Source of the DNA: Aquamicrobium sp. LC103 | GTDB lineage: Bacteria; Pseudomonadota; Alphaproteobacteria; Rhizobiales; Rhizobiaceae | Assembly (NCBI RefSeq): GCF_001014615.2 | Contig: NZ_LBCQ02000011.1 | Span: 124,001 to 188,000 of the forward strand | Length of the DNA stretch: 64,000 bases | Direction of reading: 5' to 3' | Shown here: positions 26,267-35,505 of the stretch, one piece after another | Layout of the letters: each line of letters opens with the position of its first letter | Numbering within the stretch: position 1 is the first letter of the stretch | Notes under the pieces: model-generated | What the model was told of the DNA's origin: nothing | What the model saw: only the letters and a program-made list of their open reading frames with translations | Databases searched by the model: none | Translations under genes and position numbers: made by a program

Positions 26267-27009
26267 TGCCGCGCTACCGCCTCGACATCGAATATGACGG
26301 CAGCGCCTATGCCGGCTGGCAGCGCCAGGCGGAGCTGCCGTCCGTGCAGGCGGCGATCGAGAAGGCGATCCTCGGCTTCTGCGGCCAGGAAGTGACGATC
26401 CGCGGCGCCGGCCGAACGGATGCCGGTGTACATGCGACGGGTCAGGTCGCCCATGTCGACCTCGAAAAGGGCTGGGACCCCGACAAGGTCCAGGGCGCGC
26501 TCAACGCCCATCTTGCGATGGCCGGCGATGCGGTTTCGGTTCTGGCGGCGAGCCTGGTTGCGGATGATTTCGACGCACGCTTCTCCGCGACGGCCCGGCA
26601 TTATCTCTATGTCATACTGAACCGCCGCGCGTCGGCGGCGCTCATGCGCAAAAAGATCTGGCACGTGCCCAAGCTTCTGGACGAGGGCGCCATGCACGAG
26701 GCCGCGCAGCGGCTCGTCGGCCGGCACGACTTCACCACCTTCCGCTCCGTGCAATGCCAGGCGAACAGCCCGGTCCGCACACTCGACCGGCTCGACGTGA
26801 CGCGCGACGGCGACCTGATCGAGATACGCGCCTCGGCTCGATCCTTCCTGCACAATCAGGTGCGCTCGATGGTCGGTACGCTGAAGCGCGTCGGCGAGGG
26901 CGCGTGGGATGCCGGCGATGTCGAGGCTGCGCTGAAGGCGGCGGACAGGGCGGCCTGCGGCCCGGTCTCGCCGCCGGACGGGCTCTACCTCACTAGGGTC
27001 GACTACTGA
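26266..27009 (+). CDS. truA: tRNA pseudouridine(38-40) synthase TruA
   Basis: Makes pseudouridine at positions 38-40 of the tRNA anticodon arm. The 247 residues include the catalytic motif [11 protein letters not shown] with the essential Asp and the family start [19 protein letters not shown]. Last gene of the fmt-acetyltransferase-truA run; its 3' end overlaps the convergent Lrp gene by 17 bp. Confidence 0.96.
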   Translation: MPRYRLDIEYDGSAYAGWQRQAELPSVQAAIEKAILGFCGQEVTIRGAGRTDAGVHATGQVAHVDLEKGWDPDKVQGALNAHLAMAGDAVSVLAASLVADDFDARFSATARHYLYVILNRRASAALMRKKIWHVPKLLDEGAMHEAAQRLVGRHDFTTFRSVQCQANSPVRTLDRLDVTRDGDLIEIRASARSFLHNQVRSMVGTLKRVGEGAWDAGDVEAALKAADRAACGPVSPPDGLYLTRVDY

Positions 27010-27553
27010 CCGCCTCGAGCCCCGCCTGCGCCAGCTTGGCGAGCGCCGGCCATTGGGTCGTCACGCCGGCCTGCACCGGCCGTTCCAGATAGGTGGAAAG
27101 CACGACGTAGCTGCGTGTCGCCTTGACGCCGGGCGTGTCGTAGAGCCGCGCCAGCAGCCCTTCAAGGGCGTGGGCGTTTTCCGTGCGCACCTTGAGCAGC
27201 ATGCAGGTGTCGCCGGCGACGGAATGGATTTCCTCCACCTCGGGGTGCTCCTCGATGGCGAGCAGCACCGGCGTTTTGCCCCAGCCGGTCGTGTCCACAT
27301 GAACGAAGGCGAGGAGCGGCTTGCCCGCCGCGTCCGGATCGATCAGGGCGGCGATCTTCCTGATCGCGCCGGAACGTTTCAGCCGCTTGACGCGCTCATG
27401 CACCGCCGGCGGCGAGAGCCCGACCCGGTCGCCGAGTTCGGCATAGCTGACCGTGGCGTCCTCGATCAAAGCGCCTAACAATTTTCGGTCCATGGCGTCG
27501 AGCGCGCGTTCGGCCGGGCGCTTCAGCCGAACGACATCTGTTTTTTCATCCAT
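26993..27553 (-). CDS. Lrp/AsnC-family transcriptional regulator
   Basis: Amino-acid responsive regulator of 186 residues. An N-terminal helix-turn-helix (about 22-65; [23 protein letters not shown] in part) is followed by the RAM/ACT ligand domain to about residue 165. The N-terminal 15 residues and a C-terminal tail (to SSRP) are longer than in standard Lrp. It diverges from an MFS transporter gene with 48 bp between starts, so it most likely controls that exporter. Confidence 0.88.
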   Translation of the reverse strand: MDEKTDVVRLKRPAERALDAMDRKLLGALIEDATVSYAELGDRVGLSPPAVHERVKRLKRSGAIRKIAALIDPDAAGKPLLAFVHVDTTGWGKTPVLLAIEEHPEVEEIHSVAGDTCMLLKVRTENAHALEGLLARLYDTPGVKATRSYVVLSTYLERPVQAGVTTQWPALAKLAQAGLEAVSSRP

Positions 27554-27573
27554 CTCGATATTCCCGATTGTAG

Positions 27574-27588
27574 CCGAATTTCATTCGG
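27574..27588. promoter_or_regulatory. Candidate Lrp operator in the Lrp-MFS gap
   Basis: Inverted repeat CCGAAT-TTC-ATTCGG in the 48-bp space between the two divergent start codons, 13 bases before the MFS start. It is A/T-rich in the centre like many Lrp-type sites. Binding by the adjacent regulator is inferred. Confidence 0.45.
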
Positions 27589-27601
27589 TAATAATGAGGT
27601 A

Positions 27602-28786
27602 ATGACGAATTTTGATCAACAGATATCTGCTTCCTCCCGCCGCCCGGGGATTCCCGCGATCGCCTATGCGCTGACCGCCTGCATCGGCGTCATCGGCTCA
27701 AACTCGCTCGCCCTGGGTCCGATCGCGCCCGAGGTCGCGAACGCGCTCGGCACGGACGTGCCGGCGGTGATGTCGGCCTCGGCCGTCTTCGGGCTTGGAA
27801 CGGCGGCGAGCGCCTTCTTCCTCGGCCGGGTGATCGACCGCTTCGGGCCCCGCGCCATGCTGAGGGTCTCGCTTATGCTGTTCGCCGTCGGGCTGGTGCT
27901 GAGCGCCGTCGCTCCGGGGCTCGCGACCTTGGTCGCCGCCCAGTTCGTCACCGGGATTGCCGCCGGCATCGCCCTGCCGGCGATCTACACGCTCGCCGCC
28001 GTGGTGGCGCCCGAAGGACGCGAAAGCGAGACGATCGGCATCGTGCTTACCGGCTGGACGCTCAGCATGGTGGCCGGCGTGTCGCTGGCGGCGGTGCTGG
28101 CCGATCTTTTCGGGTGGCGCTTCGTCTATGGCGTCGTCGCGACGGCAACGCTCGTCGTGCTCGGCGCGATTTCGCTCACCGCGTTCGGCGAGGCGCCGCG
28201 CGCCGCCACCGCGCCATCGCCGTTCGAGGCTCTGCGCGTGAAGGGTGTGGCGGCGCTGCTCGTCGCATGCGCGGCCTTCATGGCCTCGTTCTACGGCGTC
28301 TATGCCTATGTCGGCGACCATCTGCACGACGCGCTCGGGCTCAGCCTCAGCGCCAACGGTCTTGTCGCCCTGGCCTATGGCATCGGCTTCGGCGGCGCGG
28401 TGTTCCTCGACGGGCTCATCGACCGCTTCGCCGCGAGCCGCCTCCTGCCGGCGATCTTCCTCGTGGTGACGGCCGTCTACGCGGCCATGGCTTTCGCCGC
28501 CGGAAGCTACGCCGTCATGCTCGTCATGGTGCTGCTCTGGGGGCTCGCCAACCATTTCGGGCTGAACGTGCTGATCATGCGCCTGACCGCGCTCGACCCC
28601 ACGCGCCGCGGCGCCATCATGGGGTTGAACAGTGGTGTGACATATCTTGCGCTGTTTGCCGGAACCGCCGGCTTCGGCCCGCTCTATTCGGCGAACGGCC
28701 TCGGCTTCCTCGCCATCGTGGCTTCCGGCCTGATGCTGATTGCCGCCGCCGCGGCGGCGCTCGCTCCGCGGCCGCGAAGCCTATAG
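27602..28786 (+). CDS. MFS transporter (DHA-type efflux family)
   Basis: Twelve-helix major facilitator of 394 residues. The loop after helix 2 carries GRVIDRFGPRAML, a form of MFS motif A, and helix 5 the GWTLSMVAGVSLAA motif-C-like segment seen in proton-driven exporters. The divergent Lrp-type regulator suggests an amino acid or related metabolite as substrate. A GAGG ribosome site precedes the ATG. Its last 6 bases overlap the end of the convergent membrane-protein gene. Confidence 0.85.
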   Translation: MTNFDQQISASSRRPGIPAIAYALTACIGVIGSNSLALGPIAPEVANALGTDVPAVMSASAVFGLGTAASAFFLGRVIDRFGPRAMLRVSLMLFAVGLVLSAVAPGLATLVAAQFVTGIAAGIALPAIYTLAAVVAPEGRESETIGIVLTGWTLSMVAGVSLAAVLADLFGWRFVYGVVATATLVVLGAISLTAFGEAPRAATAPSPFEALRVKGVAALLVACAAFMASFYGVYAYVGDHLHDALGLSLSANGLVALAYGIGFGGAVFLDGLIDRFAASRLLPAIFLVVTAVYAAMAFAAGSYAVMLVMVLLWGLANHFGLNVLIMRLTALDPTRRGAIMGLNSGVTYLALFAGTAGFGPLYSANGLGFLAIVASGLMLIAAAAAALAPRPRSL

Positions 28787-29374
28787 CGGCGGCACGCCCA
28801 AAAGCTCCTGCAGCGCGAACAGGACCAGGAGGGAGGCGAAGAACATGCCGGCGAAGACGGCGGAGGCCATCGCGGGCCCCTTGGCGATCGCCACATTGGT
28901 GAGCCGCCAGAACAGCACCAGCGTCACCAGGAAGATGACGAGGGCGAGAACCGAGGTGGCGTCCCTGGCGCCAGGCCAGAACAGATCGATGACCGAGACG
29001 GGCAGCAGGAACCAGATCAGCAGCGCCGAGGCCCAGTTGCTGGCGACCACATAGGGGATCACGCGGTCCTTGAGCCCGACATAGCCGGAAACCGTGACGA
29101 ATATGGCGAGCGGAATAACCCATGAGCCGAGGTCGATGATGGCCAGCCTGACCACATGGGCGAGACGCGCGGCGAAGGGCACGTCCGGGCCAAACGCGTC
29201 ATTGGCCATCGGTACCCAGCCCGCAAGCATGGCCGGCAGTGCGACGACGATCGCGGAGAAGGAATTCCAAAAGCCGTCGACGGATAGGTCGAGCATCCGC
29301 AGGCCGTCGGGGCGGCCGGTCATCATTCGCCAGACGCCGAAGAGGTAGCGCTGTATGTCTTCGGCGGGCGGCAT
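28781..29374 (-). CDS. Multi-pass membrane protein downstream of dapE
   Basis: Integral membrane protein of 197 residues, starting MPPAEDIQRYLFGVWRMMTG at 29374, with about five transmembrane helices (near 35-60, 80-105, 110-135, 140-160, 165-190). It is similar in layout to Yip1-like or YesL-like uncharacterised proteins of alphaproteobacteria that follow dapE. A longer in-frame reading to 30310 only re-reads dapE in another frame. The ATG lies 2 bases after the dapE stop, so it is very likely in the same transcript. Function unknown. Confidence 0.75.
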   Translation of the reverse strand: MPPAEDIQRYLFGVWRMMTGRPDGLRMLDLSVDGFWNSFSAIVVALPAMLAGWVPMANDAFGPDVPFAARLAHVVRLAIIDLGSWVIPLAIFVTVSGYVGLKDRVIPYVVASNWASALLIWFLLPVSVIDLFWPGARDATSVLALVIFLVTLVLFWRLTNVAIAKGPAMASAVFAGMFFASLLVLFALQELLGVPPL

Positions 29375-29376
29375 TT

Positions 29377-30564
29377 CTATCCGAACCAGTCTTCCAGGAA
29401 CCGCAGATATATTTGCGTCAGCGTTTCGAGATCGGCAAGCGCCACGCGCTCGTCCACCATGTGCATCGTTTGGCCCACGAGGCCGAATTCCACGACCGGG
29501 CAATAATCCTTGATGAAGCGTGCGTCGGAGGTGCCGCCGGAGGTGGAAAGCCGCGGCGTGCGACCCACCACCGCCTCGATCGACTTGGTCAGGCCGGCGA
29601 CCAGCCTGTCGTCGCGGGTGAGGAAGACCGGGCTCGGCGGCGCGCGCCAGATCAGTTCGAACTCGATGTTCTCGTCGCGGCCGGGGCGCAGCTTCGTGTC
29701 CGAGGCGGCGCGGTCGAGCCGGTTGTGAACCTCCGCCTGCAGCGTCTCGGCCGTCCAGCTGTCGTTGAAGCGGATGTTGAAGGAGGCGGTCGCCTTGGCG
29801 GGAATGACGTTGGCCGCCGGATTGCCGACGTCGATGGTGGTCACTTCCAGGTTGGTCGGCTGGAAGTCCTTCGTGCCCTCGTCGAAGGCGGGGTGAAGCA
29901 GCGCGTCGACCAGCGTGACGATGCCGCGCACCGGATTGTCGGCGAGGTGCGGATAGGCAGCATGTCCCTGGCGACCATGGACGACGACGGTGCCGGAGAT
30001 CGAACCGCGCCGGCCGATCTTGATCATGTCGCCGAGCGCCTGCGGATTGGTCGGCTCGCCGACGACCGAGGCGTCCCATGTTTCGCCCTTCTTCGCCGCC
30101 CAATCGAGGAGCTTGACCGTGCCGTTGATCGCCGGGCCTTCCTCGTCGCCGGTGATCAGCAGCGAGACCGAGCCCCTCGGCCCGCCATGCTTTTCGACAT
30201 AGCGTGCGACCGCGGCGATGAAGCAGGCGATGCCGCCCTTCATGTCGACCGCGCCGCGGCCGTACATCTCGCCATTGGCGATCTCGGCCGCGAAAGGCGG
30301 ATGCGTCCACGCGGCTTCGTCGCCTATCGGAACGACATCGGTGTGCCCGGCGAACATGAGATGCGGGCCGTTGCCCGAAAGCCGCGCGTAGAGGTTCTCG
30401 ACGTCGGGCGTGCCGTCCTCGGAGAAGGTGGGGCGGTCGATCGAAAAGCCGAGCGGCTTCAGCATCGATTCCAGCGCCGAGAGCGCGCCGCCCTCGGCAG
30501 GCGTCACCGACGGACAGCGGATGAGGGCGGCGAGGTTTTCAGCGGGGTCTTTGGGCAATGTCAT
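29377..30564 (-). CDS. dapE: Succinyl-diaminopimelate desuccinylase
   Basis: Hydrolyses N-succinyl-LL-diaminopimelate to LL-diaminopimelate for lysine and peptidoglycan synthesis. The 395 residues contain the M20 metal-binding motifs [10 protein letters not shown] (His), [10 protein letters not shown] (Asp) and GDEEGPA (catalytic Glu pair), plus the C-terminal GGTSDARF. Belongs with dapD (31062-31916) on the same strand, with a small DUF805 gene between. Confidence 0.95.
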   Translation of the reverse strand: MTLPKDPAENLAALIRCPSVTPAEGGALSALESMLKPLGFSIDRPTFSEDGTPDVENLYARLSGNGPHLMFAGHTDVVPIGDEAAWTHPPFAAEIANGEMYGRGAVDMKGGIACFIAAVARYVEKHGGPRGSVSLLITGDEEGPAINGTVKLLDWAAKKGETWDASVVGEPTNPQALGDMIKIGRRGSISGTVVVHGRQGHAAYPHLADNPVRGIVTLVDALLHPAFDEGTKDFQPTNLEVTTIDVGNPAANVIPAKATASFNIRFNDSWTAETLQAEVHNRLDRAASDTKLRPGRDENIEFELIWRAPPSPVFLTRDDRLVAGLTKSIEAVVGRTPRLSTSGGTSDARFIKDYCPVVEFGLVGQTMHMVDERVALADLETLTQIYLRFLEDWFG

Positions 30565-30653
30565 GGCAACGACGGATATTCGAAAGAAAGCCGGCTGTCA
30601 CGCTGCTGTGTCCGCTCCTCGAATGGGCCAGACGCCGGACGCAGCCATCATGC

Positions 30654-31043
30654 TCAGCGCGGCGCGTTGGTGTGGACGCCATAGATGTTGGGACCGCGGT
30701 CGCCCGGCAGAAGGCAGAGCACGACATAGGCGATGATCGATACGACCGGAATGAAGAGCGCGACGGCGAGAATGCCGGGCTTGCCGAAATCGTGCAGCCG
30801 CTTGACGCCGAGCGCGACGTTCGACCAGATCGAGACGATCACGGCCACCCAGAAGGCGAGCGCCCAGAACTGGCTCGCCGCGCTCTCTTCCGGCACCATG
30901 CTGAAGCGATAGAGCAGGAACACCTGCACGATGGCGAGGAACAGGCCGGCGAGGAAATAGGCCGCGCGGCTGACGCGGCCCGAAAAGCCGAAGAAGAGCC
31001 AAAGGATCTGGTTCTTGCTCAAATTGTGATGCTCCGGCTGCAT
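30654..31043 (-). CDS. DUF805 family membrane protein
   Basis: Small inner-membrane protein of 129 residues with three or four helices. The family signature is seen in FFGFSGRVSRAAYF at the start and GVKRLHDFGKPG in the middle. The function of DUF805 proteins (E. coli YhaH/YhaI type) is unknown. It lies between dapD and dapE, 18 bp after dapD, and is probably cotranscribed with them. Confidence 0.85.
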   Translation of the reverse strand: MQPEHHNLSKNQILWLFFGFSGRVSRAAYFLAGLFLAIVQVFLLYRFSMVPEESAASQFWALAFWVAVIVSIWSNVALGVKRLHDFGKPGILAVALFIPVVSIIAYVVLCLLPGDRGPNIYGVHTNAPR

Positions 31044-31061
31044 GGCGCCTGAAAGGGCTCG

Positions 31062-31916
31062 TCAGTCCCTGAGGAGTTCGTTGATCGAGGTCTTCGAGCG
31101 GGTCTTCTCGTCGACCTTCTTGACGATGACGGCGCAGTAGAGGCTCGGGCCGGGCTCGCCATTGCCCATCGGCTTGCCGGGCAGGGCACCGGCGACGACG
31201 ACGGAATAGGGCGGAACCTCGCCATAGGTGATGTTGCCGGTCTCGCGGTCGACGATCTTGGTCGACTTGCCGATGAAGACGCCCATGCCGAGCACGGAGC
31301 CCTCGCGCACGATGCAGCCTTCCACGACTTCGGAGCGCGCGCCGATGAAGCAATTGTCCTCGATGATGGTCGGGCCGGCCTGCATCGGTTCGAGCACGCC
31401 GCCGATGCCGACGCCACCCGACAGGTGCACGTTCCCGCCGATCTGCGCGCAGGAGCCGACGGTCGCCCAGGTGTCGACCATCGTGCCCTCGCCGACATAG
31501 GCGCCGAGATTGACGAAGGAGGGCATCAGCACCGCGCCGGGAGCGATATAGGCCGAATGGCGCACCACGCAGTTCGGCACCGCGCGGAAGCCGGCCTTCT
31601 CGAACTCGTTCGGCGACCAGCCGTCGAATTTGGAGGCGACCTTGTCCCACCAGACGGATTCGCCCGGCCCGCCCTTGATGATCTCCATCGGGTTGAGCCG
31701 GAAGGAGAGCAGTACCGCCTTCTTGAGCCATTGGTTGACGGTCCACTGGCCGTCGCCCTGGCGTTCGGCGACGCGCGCCTGGCCCTTGTCGAGCAGTTCG
31801 AGCGAAGTCTCGACCGCCTCGCGGATTTCGCCGCGCGTGCCGGTGTTCACAGCATCGCGCTCGTCGAAGGCCTTGTCGATGGTCTTCTCCAGGGCCGCGA
31901 AATCCGTTTTGGTCAT
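31062..31916 (-). CDS. dapD: Tetrahydrodipicolinate N-succinyltransferase
   Basis: Transfers succinyl from succinyl-CoA to tetrahydrodipicolinate, the step before the aminotransferase in the succinylase branch of lysine synthesis. The 284 residues have an N-terminal helical domain and a left-handed beta-helix of hexapeptide repeats (about 110-235; [19 protein letters not shown] in part). Start ATG at 31916 with GGAGC upstream; the TTG just before it is in frame but not needed. It is the first of the dap genes here. Confidence 0.95.
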   Translation of the reverse strand: MTKTDFAALEKTIDKAFDERDAVNTGTRGEIREAVETSLELLDKGQARVAERQGDGQWTVNQWLKKAVLLSFRLNPMEIIKGGPGESVWWDKVASKFDGWSPNEFEKAGFRAVPNCVVRHSAYIAPGAVLMPSFVNLGAYVGEGTMVDTWATVGSCAQIGGNVHLSGGVGIGGVLEPMQAGPTIIEDNCFIGARSEVVEGCIVREGSVLGMGVFIGKSTKIVDRETGNITYGEVPPYSVVVAGALPGKPMGNGEPGPSLYCAVIVKKVDEKTRSKTSINELLRD

Positions 31917-32071
31917 CAAAAAGCTCCGTTACACGTGCTGTTAAGGGGGTAGCCGTTAGGCTGGGAGGGCAAGTCGACCCGCAATTGGCGCGGAAACTAT
32001 TCCATGCGCCGAAAAGGGTCAATCACGGGACGCGCCCTGGGCAGAGGCGCAACGATACGGTGCAGATTCAA

Positions 32072-32914
32072 ATGAACCCCATGGAAAAAACCGGCTGGAC
32101 GCCTCTTCCGCATTCGGATGAGGATCTCCAGCGCGCGCGCAGCGTTCCCGACACGCCGCAGACGCGCTCCCAGACATACAGGCTGGCCTGGGACGACGAG
32201 GAATTCCTGACCCAACGCGAGCTGCGCGCGGTGCGGCTGCAGCTCGAATTGCTCAAGCCGGAGATGATTCTGGCGGAGCGCGGCGTGCGCTCGACGGTGG
32301 TGCTGTTCGGCGGCGCCCGCATTCCCGAGCCGGGCGGTCAGGCCTGGGCGGCCAAGAACGAGACGCAGAAGAAGAACCTGGAAGCCAACAGCCGCTACTA
32401 CGAGGAGGCGCGCAAATTCGCGCGGCTCTGCTCCGAGCATTCGGCGAAATCCTATTACCGCGAATATGTGGTAGTGACCGGTGGCGGGCCCGGCGTGATG
32501 GAGGCGGGCAACAGGGGCGCGGCCGATTGCGGCGCGCCGTCGATCGGCCTCAACATCGTGCTGCCGCACGAGCAGGCGCCGAACCTCTATGTGACGCCCG
32601 AACTCTGCTTCAACTTCCACTATTTCGCGGTGCGCAAGATGCATTTCATCATGCGCGCCAAGGCCGTGGCGGTGTTTCCAGGCGGCTACGGCACGATGGA
32701 CGAGTTCTTCGAGACGCTGACCTTGATCCAGACCGGGCGGATGCAGCGCGTGCCGGTCATCCTCTTCGGCAAGGAATTCTGGTCTCGCGCCATCGATCTC
32801 GATTTCCTCGCCGAGCAGGGAACGATCTCGCCCGGCGACCAGGACCTCATCGATGCCGTGGATACGGCGGATGAGGCCTGGGAGATCCTGGCGAAGTTCT
32901 ACGATATCGCCTGA
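32072..32914 (+). CDS. LOG family protein (lysine decarboxylase-like fold)
   Basis: Rossmann-fold protein of about 280 residues with the family motifs GGGPGVMEAGNRGA and PGGYGTMDEFFE, which form the nucleotide monophosphate-binding and catalytic site. LOG enzymes release cytokinin bases from their ribotides; bacterial members may be nucleosidases of broader or unknown role. The N-terminal 60-residue extension is typical of the long bacterial type. The start could be 32072 or the ATG nine bases later (32081). It diverges from dapD. Confidence 0.88.
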   Translation: MNPMEKTGWTPLPHSDEDLQRARSVPDTPQTRSQTYRLAWDDEEFLTQRELRAVRLQLELLKPEMILAERGVRSTVVLFGGARIPEPGGQAWAAKNETQKKNLEANSRYYEEARKFARLCSEHSAKSYYREYVVVTGGGPGVMEAGNRGAADCGAPSIGLNIVLPHEQAPNLYVTPELCFNFHYFAVRKMHFIMRAKAVAVFPGGYGTMDEFFETLTLIQTGRMQRVPVILFGKEFWSRAIDLDFLAEQGTISPGDQDLIDAVDTADEAWEILAKFYDIA

Positions 32915-32922
32915 CCGCGTTT

Positions 32923-33789
32923 CTACCGCATGGCGTCGGCGTCCTCCGGTCCCTGGGGGCGATGAACCACCGTCACCAGCACGAAGGATATGATCATCAG
33001 GAGATACCAGGCACCGAGCTTCTGGATGGAGACCGGCGTCCATGTCTCGTTCTGGCTGGGATAGACCCACGCTCGCGACCATGTGCCGATGTTTTCGGCG
33101 AACCAGATGAAGAGCGAGACCAGCAGGAAGCCGACGAGCAGCGGCATGCGGTGGCGAAAGCGGAAGACGCGATAGTGCACGGTCGTCCGCAGATAAAGGA
33201 TGGCGGTTGCGGCGAAGAGCCCGTAGCGGATGTCGAGCGTGAAATGATGGGCGAAGAAATTGACGTAGATGGCGCCAGCCAGCGCCACCGTGGCCCAGAA
33301 CGGCGGATAGCGCGTATAGCGCATGTCGAAGATGCGCGTGATCCGGGCGAGATAGGAGCCGACCGCGGCATACATGAAGCCTGAAAAGAGCGGTACCGCG
33401 CCGATGCGGAAGAAGCTGTCTTCGGGGTAGATCCAGGAGCCGGCCTGCGTCTTGAAGATTTCCATCGCCGTGCCGACGATATGGAAGATCAGAATGACCT
33501 TGGCTTCCGACAGCGTTTCCAGCCTGAAGGCCAGCATGGCGAGCTGGATGCCGAGCGCGGCCAGAAACAGGAAATCGTAGCGCGCAAGCACGACATCGTC
33601 CGGCCAGAAGAGCCGCGTGCCGATGATGAGCGCCAGCATCGCCCCGCCGAACAGGCAGGCCCAGGCCTGCTTCAGCCCGAAGACGAGGAATTCGACCAGC
33701 CCGCCCGACAGGCCTGACGCCGGCAGCCTGTCGAGGACGGCATGCGCGGCCGCGTCGATCCGCGCCTCGAGCGAGGTGAAGCGCTTCAA
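32923..33789 (-). CDS. DUF817 family membrane protein
   Basis: Integral membrane protein of 288 residues with about eight helices, matching the DUF817 / YoaT family (LVEFLVFGLKQAWACLFGG near the N-terminus, AHHFTLDIRYGLF and NIGTWSRAWVYPSQ later). Function unknown. It starts with TTG at 33789, overlapping the TGA stop of the upstream nucleotidase as TTGA, so translation is probably coupled. It converges on the LOG gene. Confidence 0.85.
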   Translation of the reverse strand: MKRFTSLEARIDAAAHAVLDRLPASGLSGGLVEFLVFGLKQAWACLFGGAMLALIIGTRLFWPDDVVLARYDFLFLAALGIQLAMLAFRLETLSEAKVILIFHIVGTAMEIFKTQAGSWIYPEDSFFRIGAVPLFSGFMYAAVGSYLARITRIFDMRYTRYPPFWATVALAGAIYVNFFAHHFTLDIRYGLFAATAILYLRTTVHYRVFRFRHRMPLLVGFLLVSLFIWFAENIGTWSRAWVYPSQNETWTPVSIQKLGAWYLLMIISFVLVTVVHRPQGPEDADAMR

Positions 33790-34496
33790 GCGGGCGGCGC
33801 TTTCAGGATCGACGACAGAAAACCTGCGAGATCGTCGGTGACATAGTCGACGTCGTCTTCATGATCGGCGTCGCGTTCCCATATCTCGGTGAATGTCGGC
33901 TCGAAATTGTTCGGCACGATGAGCACGGTCGTCATGCCGAGCGCCTTCGGCACGGCGAGGTTGCGCGCCAGATCCTCGAACATCACCGCGTTTGGGCCGG
34001 ATATCCGATGCAGCGCGACGAACTTGTCGTAGGTGGCGGCTGCCGGCTTCGGCAGGAGCCCGGCTGCGATGATGTCGAAGATGTCGTCGAAATGGTCGAG
34101 GATGCCGAGTTGGCGGGCGGTCCGCTCGGCATGACCCCGGTCGCCATTGGTGAAGATGAACTTGCGTCCCGGCAGCGCCTTGATCGCCTCGCCGAGTTTC
34201 GGGTTGGGATCGACCCAGGAATAGTCGATGTCGTGCACCTTGTTGAGGAAGTCGTCCGGGTCGATCTTGTGACGTTCCATCAACCCGTTCAGCGTCGTCC
34301 CGTATTCGAGATAGAGCTCCTTCTGCAGCTTGCGCGCATCGTCGCGCGGCAGTTGCAGCAGCTCCGACACATAGGCCGTCATCTTCACGTCGATCTGGGA
34401 AAACAGGTTCGAATGATGCGGATAGAGCGTGTTGTCGAGGTCGAAGACCCAGTCGGTGATCTGGGTGAAGCGGCGGGGATCGGGTGCGTTGGTCAT
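33786..34496 (-). CDS. HAD-family pyrimidine 5'-nucleotidase (SDT1-like)
   Basis: Cytoplasmic phosphatase of 236 residues. HAD motif I is VFDLDNTLYP (about 18-27), motif II FIFTNGDRGHAERT, motif III the Lys in LLPKPAAATYDKF, and motif IV MFEDLARN. This set identifies the SDT1/HDHD1-like subgroup that dephosphorylates UMP, CMP or related nucleotides; exact substrate is inferred. Coupled to the DUF817 gene by a 4-base TTGA overlap. Confidence 0.88.
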   Translation of the reverse strand: MTNAPDPRRFTQITDWVFDLDNTLYPHHSNLFSQIDVKMTAYVSELLQLPRDDARKLQKELYLEYGTTLNGLMERHKIDPDDFLNKVHDIDYSWVDPNPKLGEAIKALPGRKFIFTNGDRGHAERTARQLGILDHFDDIFDIIAAGLLPKPAAATYDKFVALHRISGPNAVMFEDLARNLAVPKALGMTTVLIVPNNFEPTFTEIWERDADHEDDVDYVTDDLAGFLSSILKAPPA

Positions 34497-34607
34497 GGCG
34501 CATCGTTAACATGGATTCGGGCGCGCCGGCGCGAATTTTAGCCCGACGGAAACGCTCGGTTCACGTTTGTCGTGGCATGACCGCCGCCCATGGGGGAAAC
34601 GTCTTCG

Positions 34608-35390
34608 ATGCAGCGGATAATCCTGAACTCCACCGTGGCGGCGCTGGGCTCGGCCGCGGCGTCGCTTCTGATCGTGGCGGTGATGGTGCCGGCACTGGGC
34701 GGAAGCGTCGACGGCAACGCGATACTGATGTCGATCCTCTGTCCGCTCGTGATCGCCTGGCCGGCGAGCGCCTACACCTTCTGGCAGAAGGAAAGGCTCG
34801 CCATGGCGCTCGCCGAGCTGAAGGCGACGCATCTGCGCCTCGAGGACGCCCACTCCGCGCTTGCGGAGGCGCATGCGCGCCTGGCGGAGAAGGCGCGGCG
34901 CGACGAGATGACCGGCCTGCTCAACCGCGAGACCTTCTTTGCCGCGTTGGAGAAGAGCCGGAGGCGCACCGACGCCGGCACGCTGCTCATCGTCGATGCC
35001 GACAATTTCAAGGCCATCAACGACAATTTCGGCCATCTCAAGGGCGACGAGGCGTTGCGTCTGATCAGCGCGGCCATCCGCGGCGCGGTGCGCGAGGGCG
35101 ACCTGCTCGGGCGAATCGGCGGCGAGGAATTCGCCGTCTTCCTCGCCGGCGTGGAGGGTGAAGAGGCAGCCCAGGCCGCCGAGCGCCTCAGGCAGGCGGT
35201 TGAGCGGTTGCGCTTCTTTCCCGATGATGACGCGGTCCTGCCGCTGACGGTCAGCATCGGCGGTACGCCGCATCGCCCCCGGCAGGGCCTATCGGACCTG
35301 ATGCGGGCGGCCGACGGCCGCCTCTATGAAGCGAAGCGGCTCGGCCGCAACCGTGTCGTGCTCGACGGCTCGGTTTCGGCCGCGGCATAG
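34608..35390 (+). CDS. Diguanylate cyclase with two membrane helices
   Basis: Makes cyclic di-GMP from GTP. The 260 residues comprise two N-terminal transmembrane helices (about 6-29 and 38-57), a coiled coil (60-97) and a GGDEF domain. The active-site loop is GGEEF (171-175), which is active in the family, and an inhibitory I-site RxxD is present five residues before it (Arg162 to Asp165), so product feedback is expected. There is no sensor domain beyond the membrane helices. Start at 34608 after GGGGGAAA; an in-frame ATG at 34590 is weaker. Confidence 0.9.
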   Translation: MQRIILNSTVAALGSAAASLLIVAVMVPALGGSVDGNAILMSILCPLVIAWPASAYTFWQKERLAMALAELKATHLRLEDAHSALAEAHARLAEKARRDEMTGLLNRETFFAALEKSRRRTDAGTLLIVDADNFKAINDNFGHLKGDEALRLISAAIRGAVREGDLLGRIGGEEFAVFLAGVEGEEAAQAAERLRQAVERLRFFPDDDAVLPLTVSIGGTPHRPRQGLSDLMRAADGRLYEAKRLGRNRVVLDGSVSAAA

Positions 35391-35505
35391 GCGAGAACGG
35401 CTGGGCGCAGTTGCGCTCCAACGATGGGCCAGCCATTGCGGGCACGGCCGCGATGGCTTAGTCAGTCGACCAACCGTTTCACCGAGCACCCAGCGCCTTC
35501 TCCCC

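Noticed and set aside
28781-30310. 509-residue frame ending in the small membrane protein
   Set aside because: Its first 300 residues re-read dapE in another frame; the membrane protein starts at 29374.
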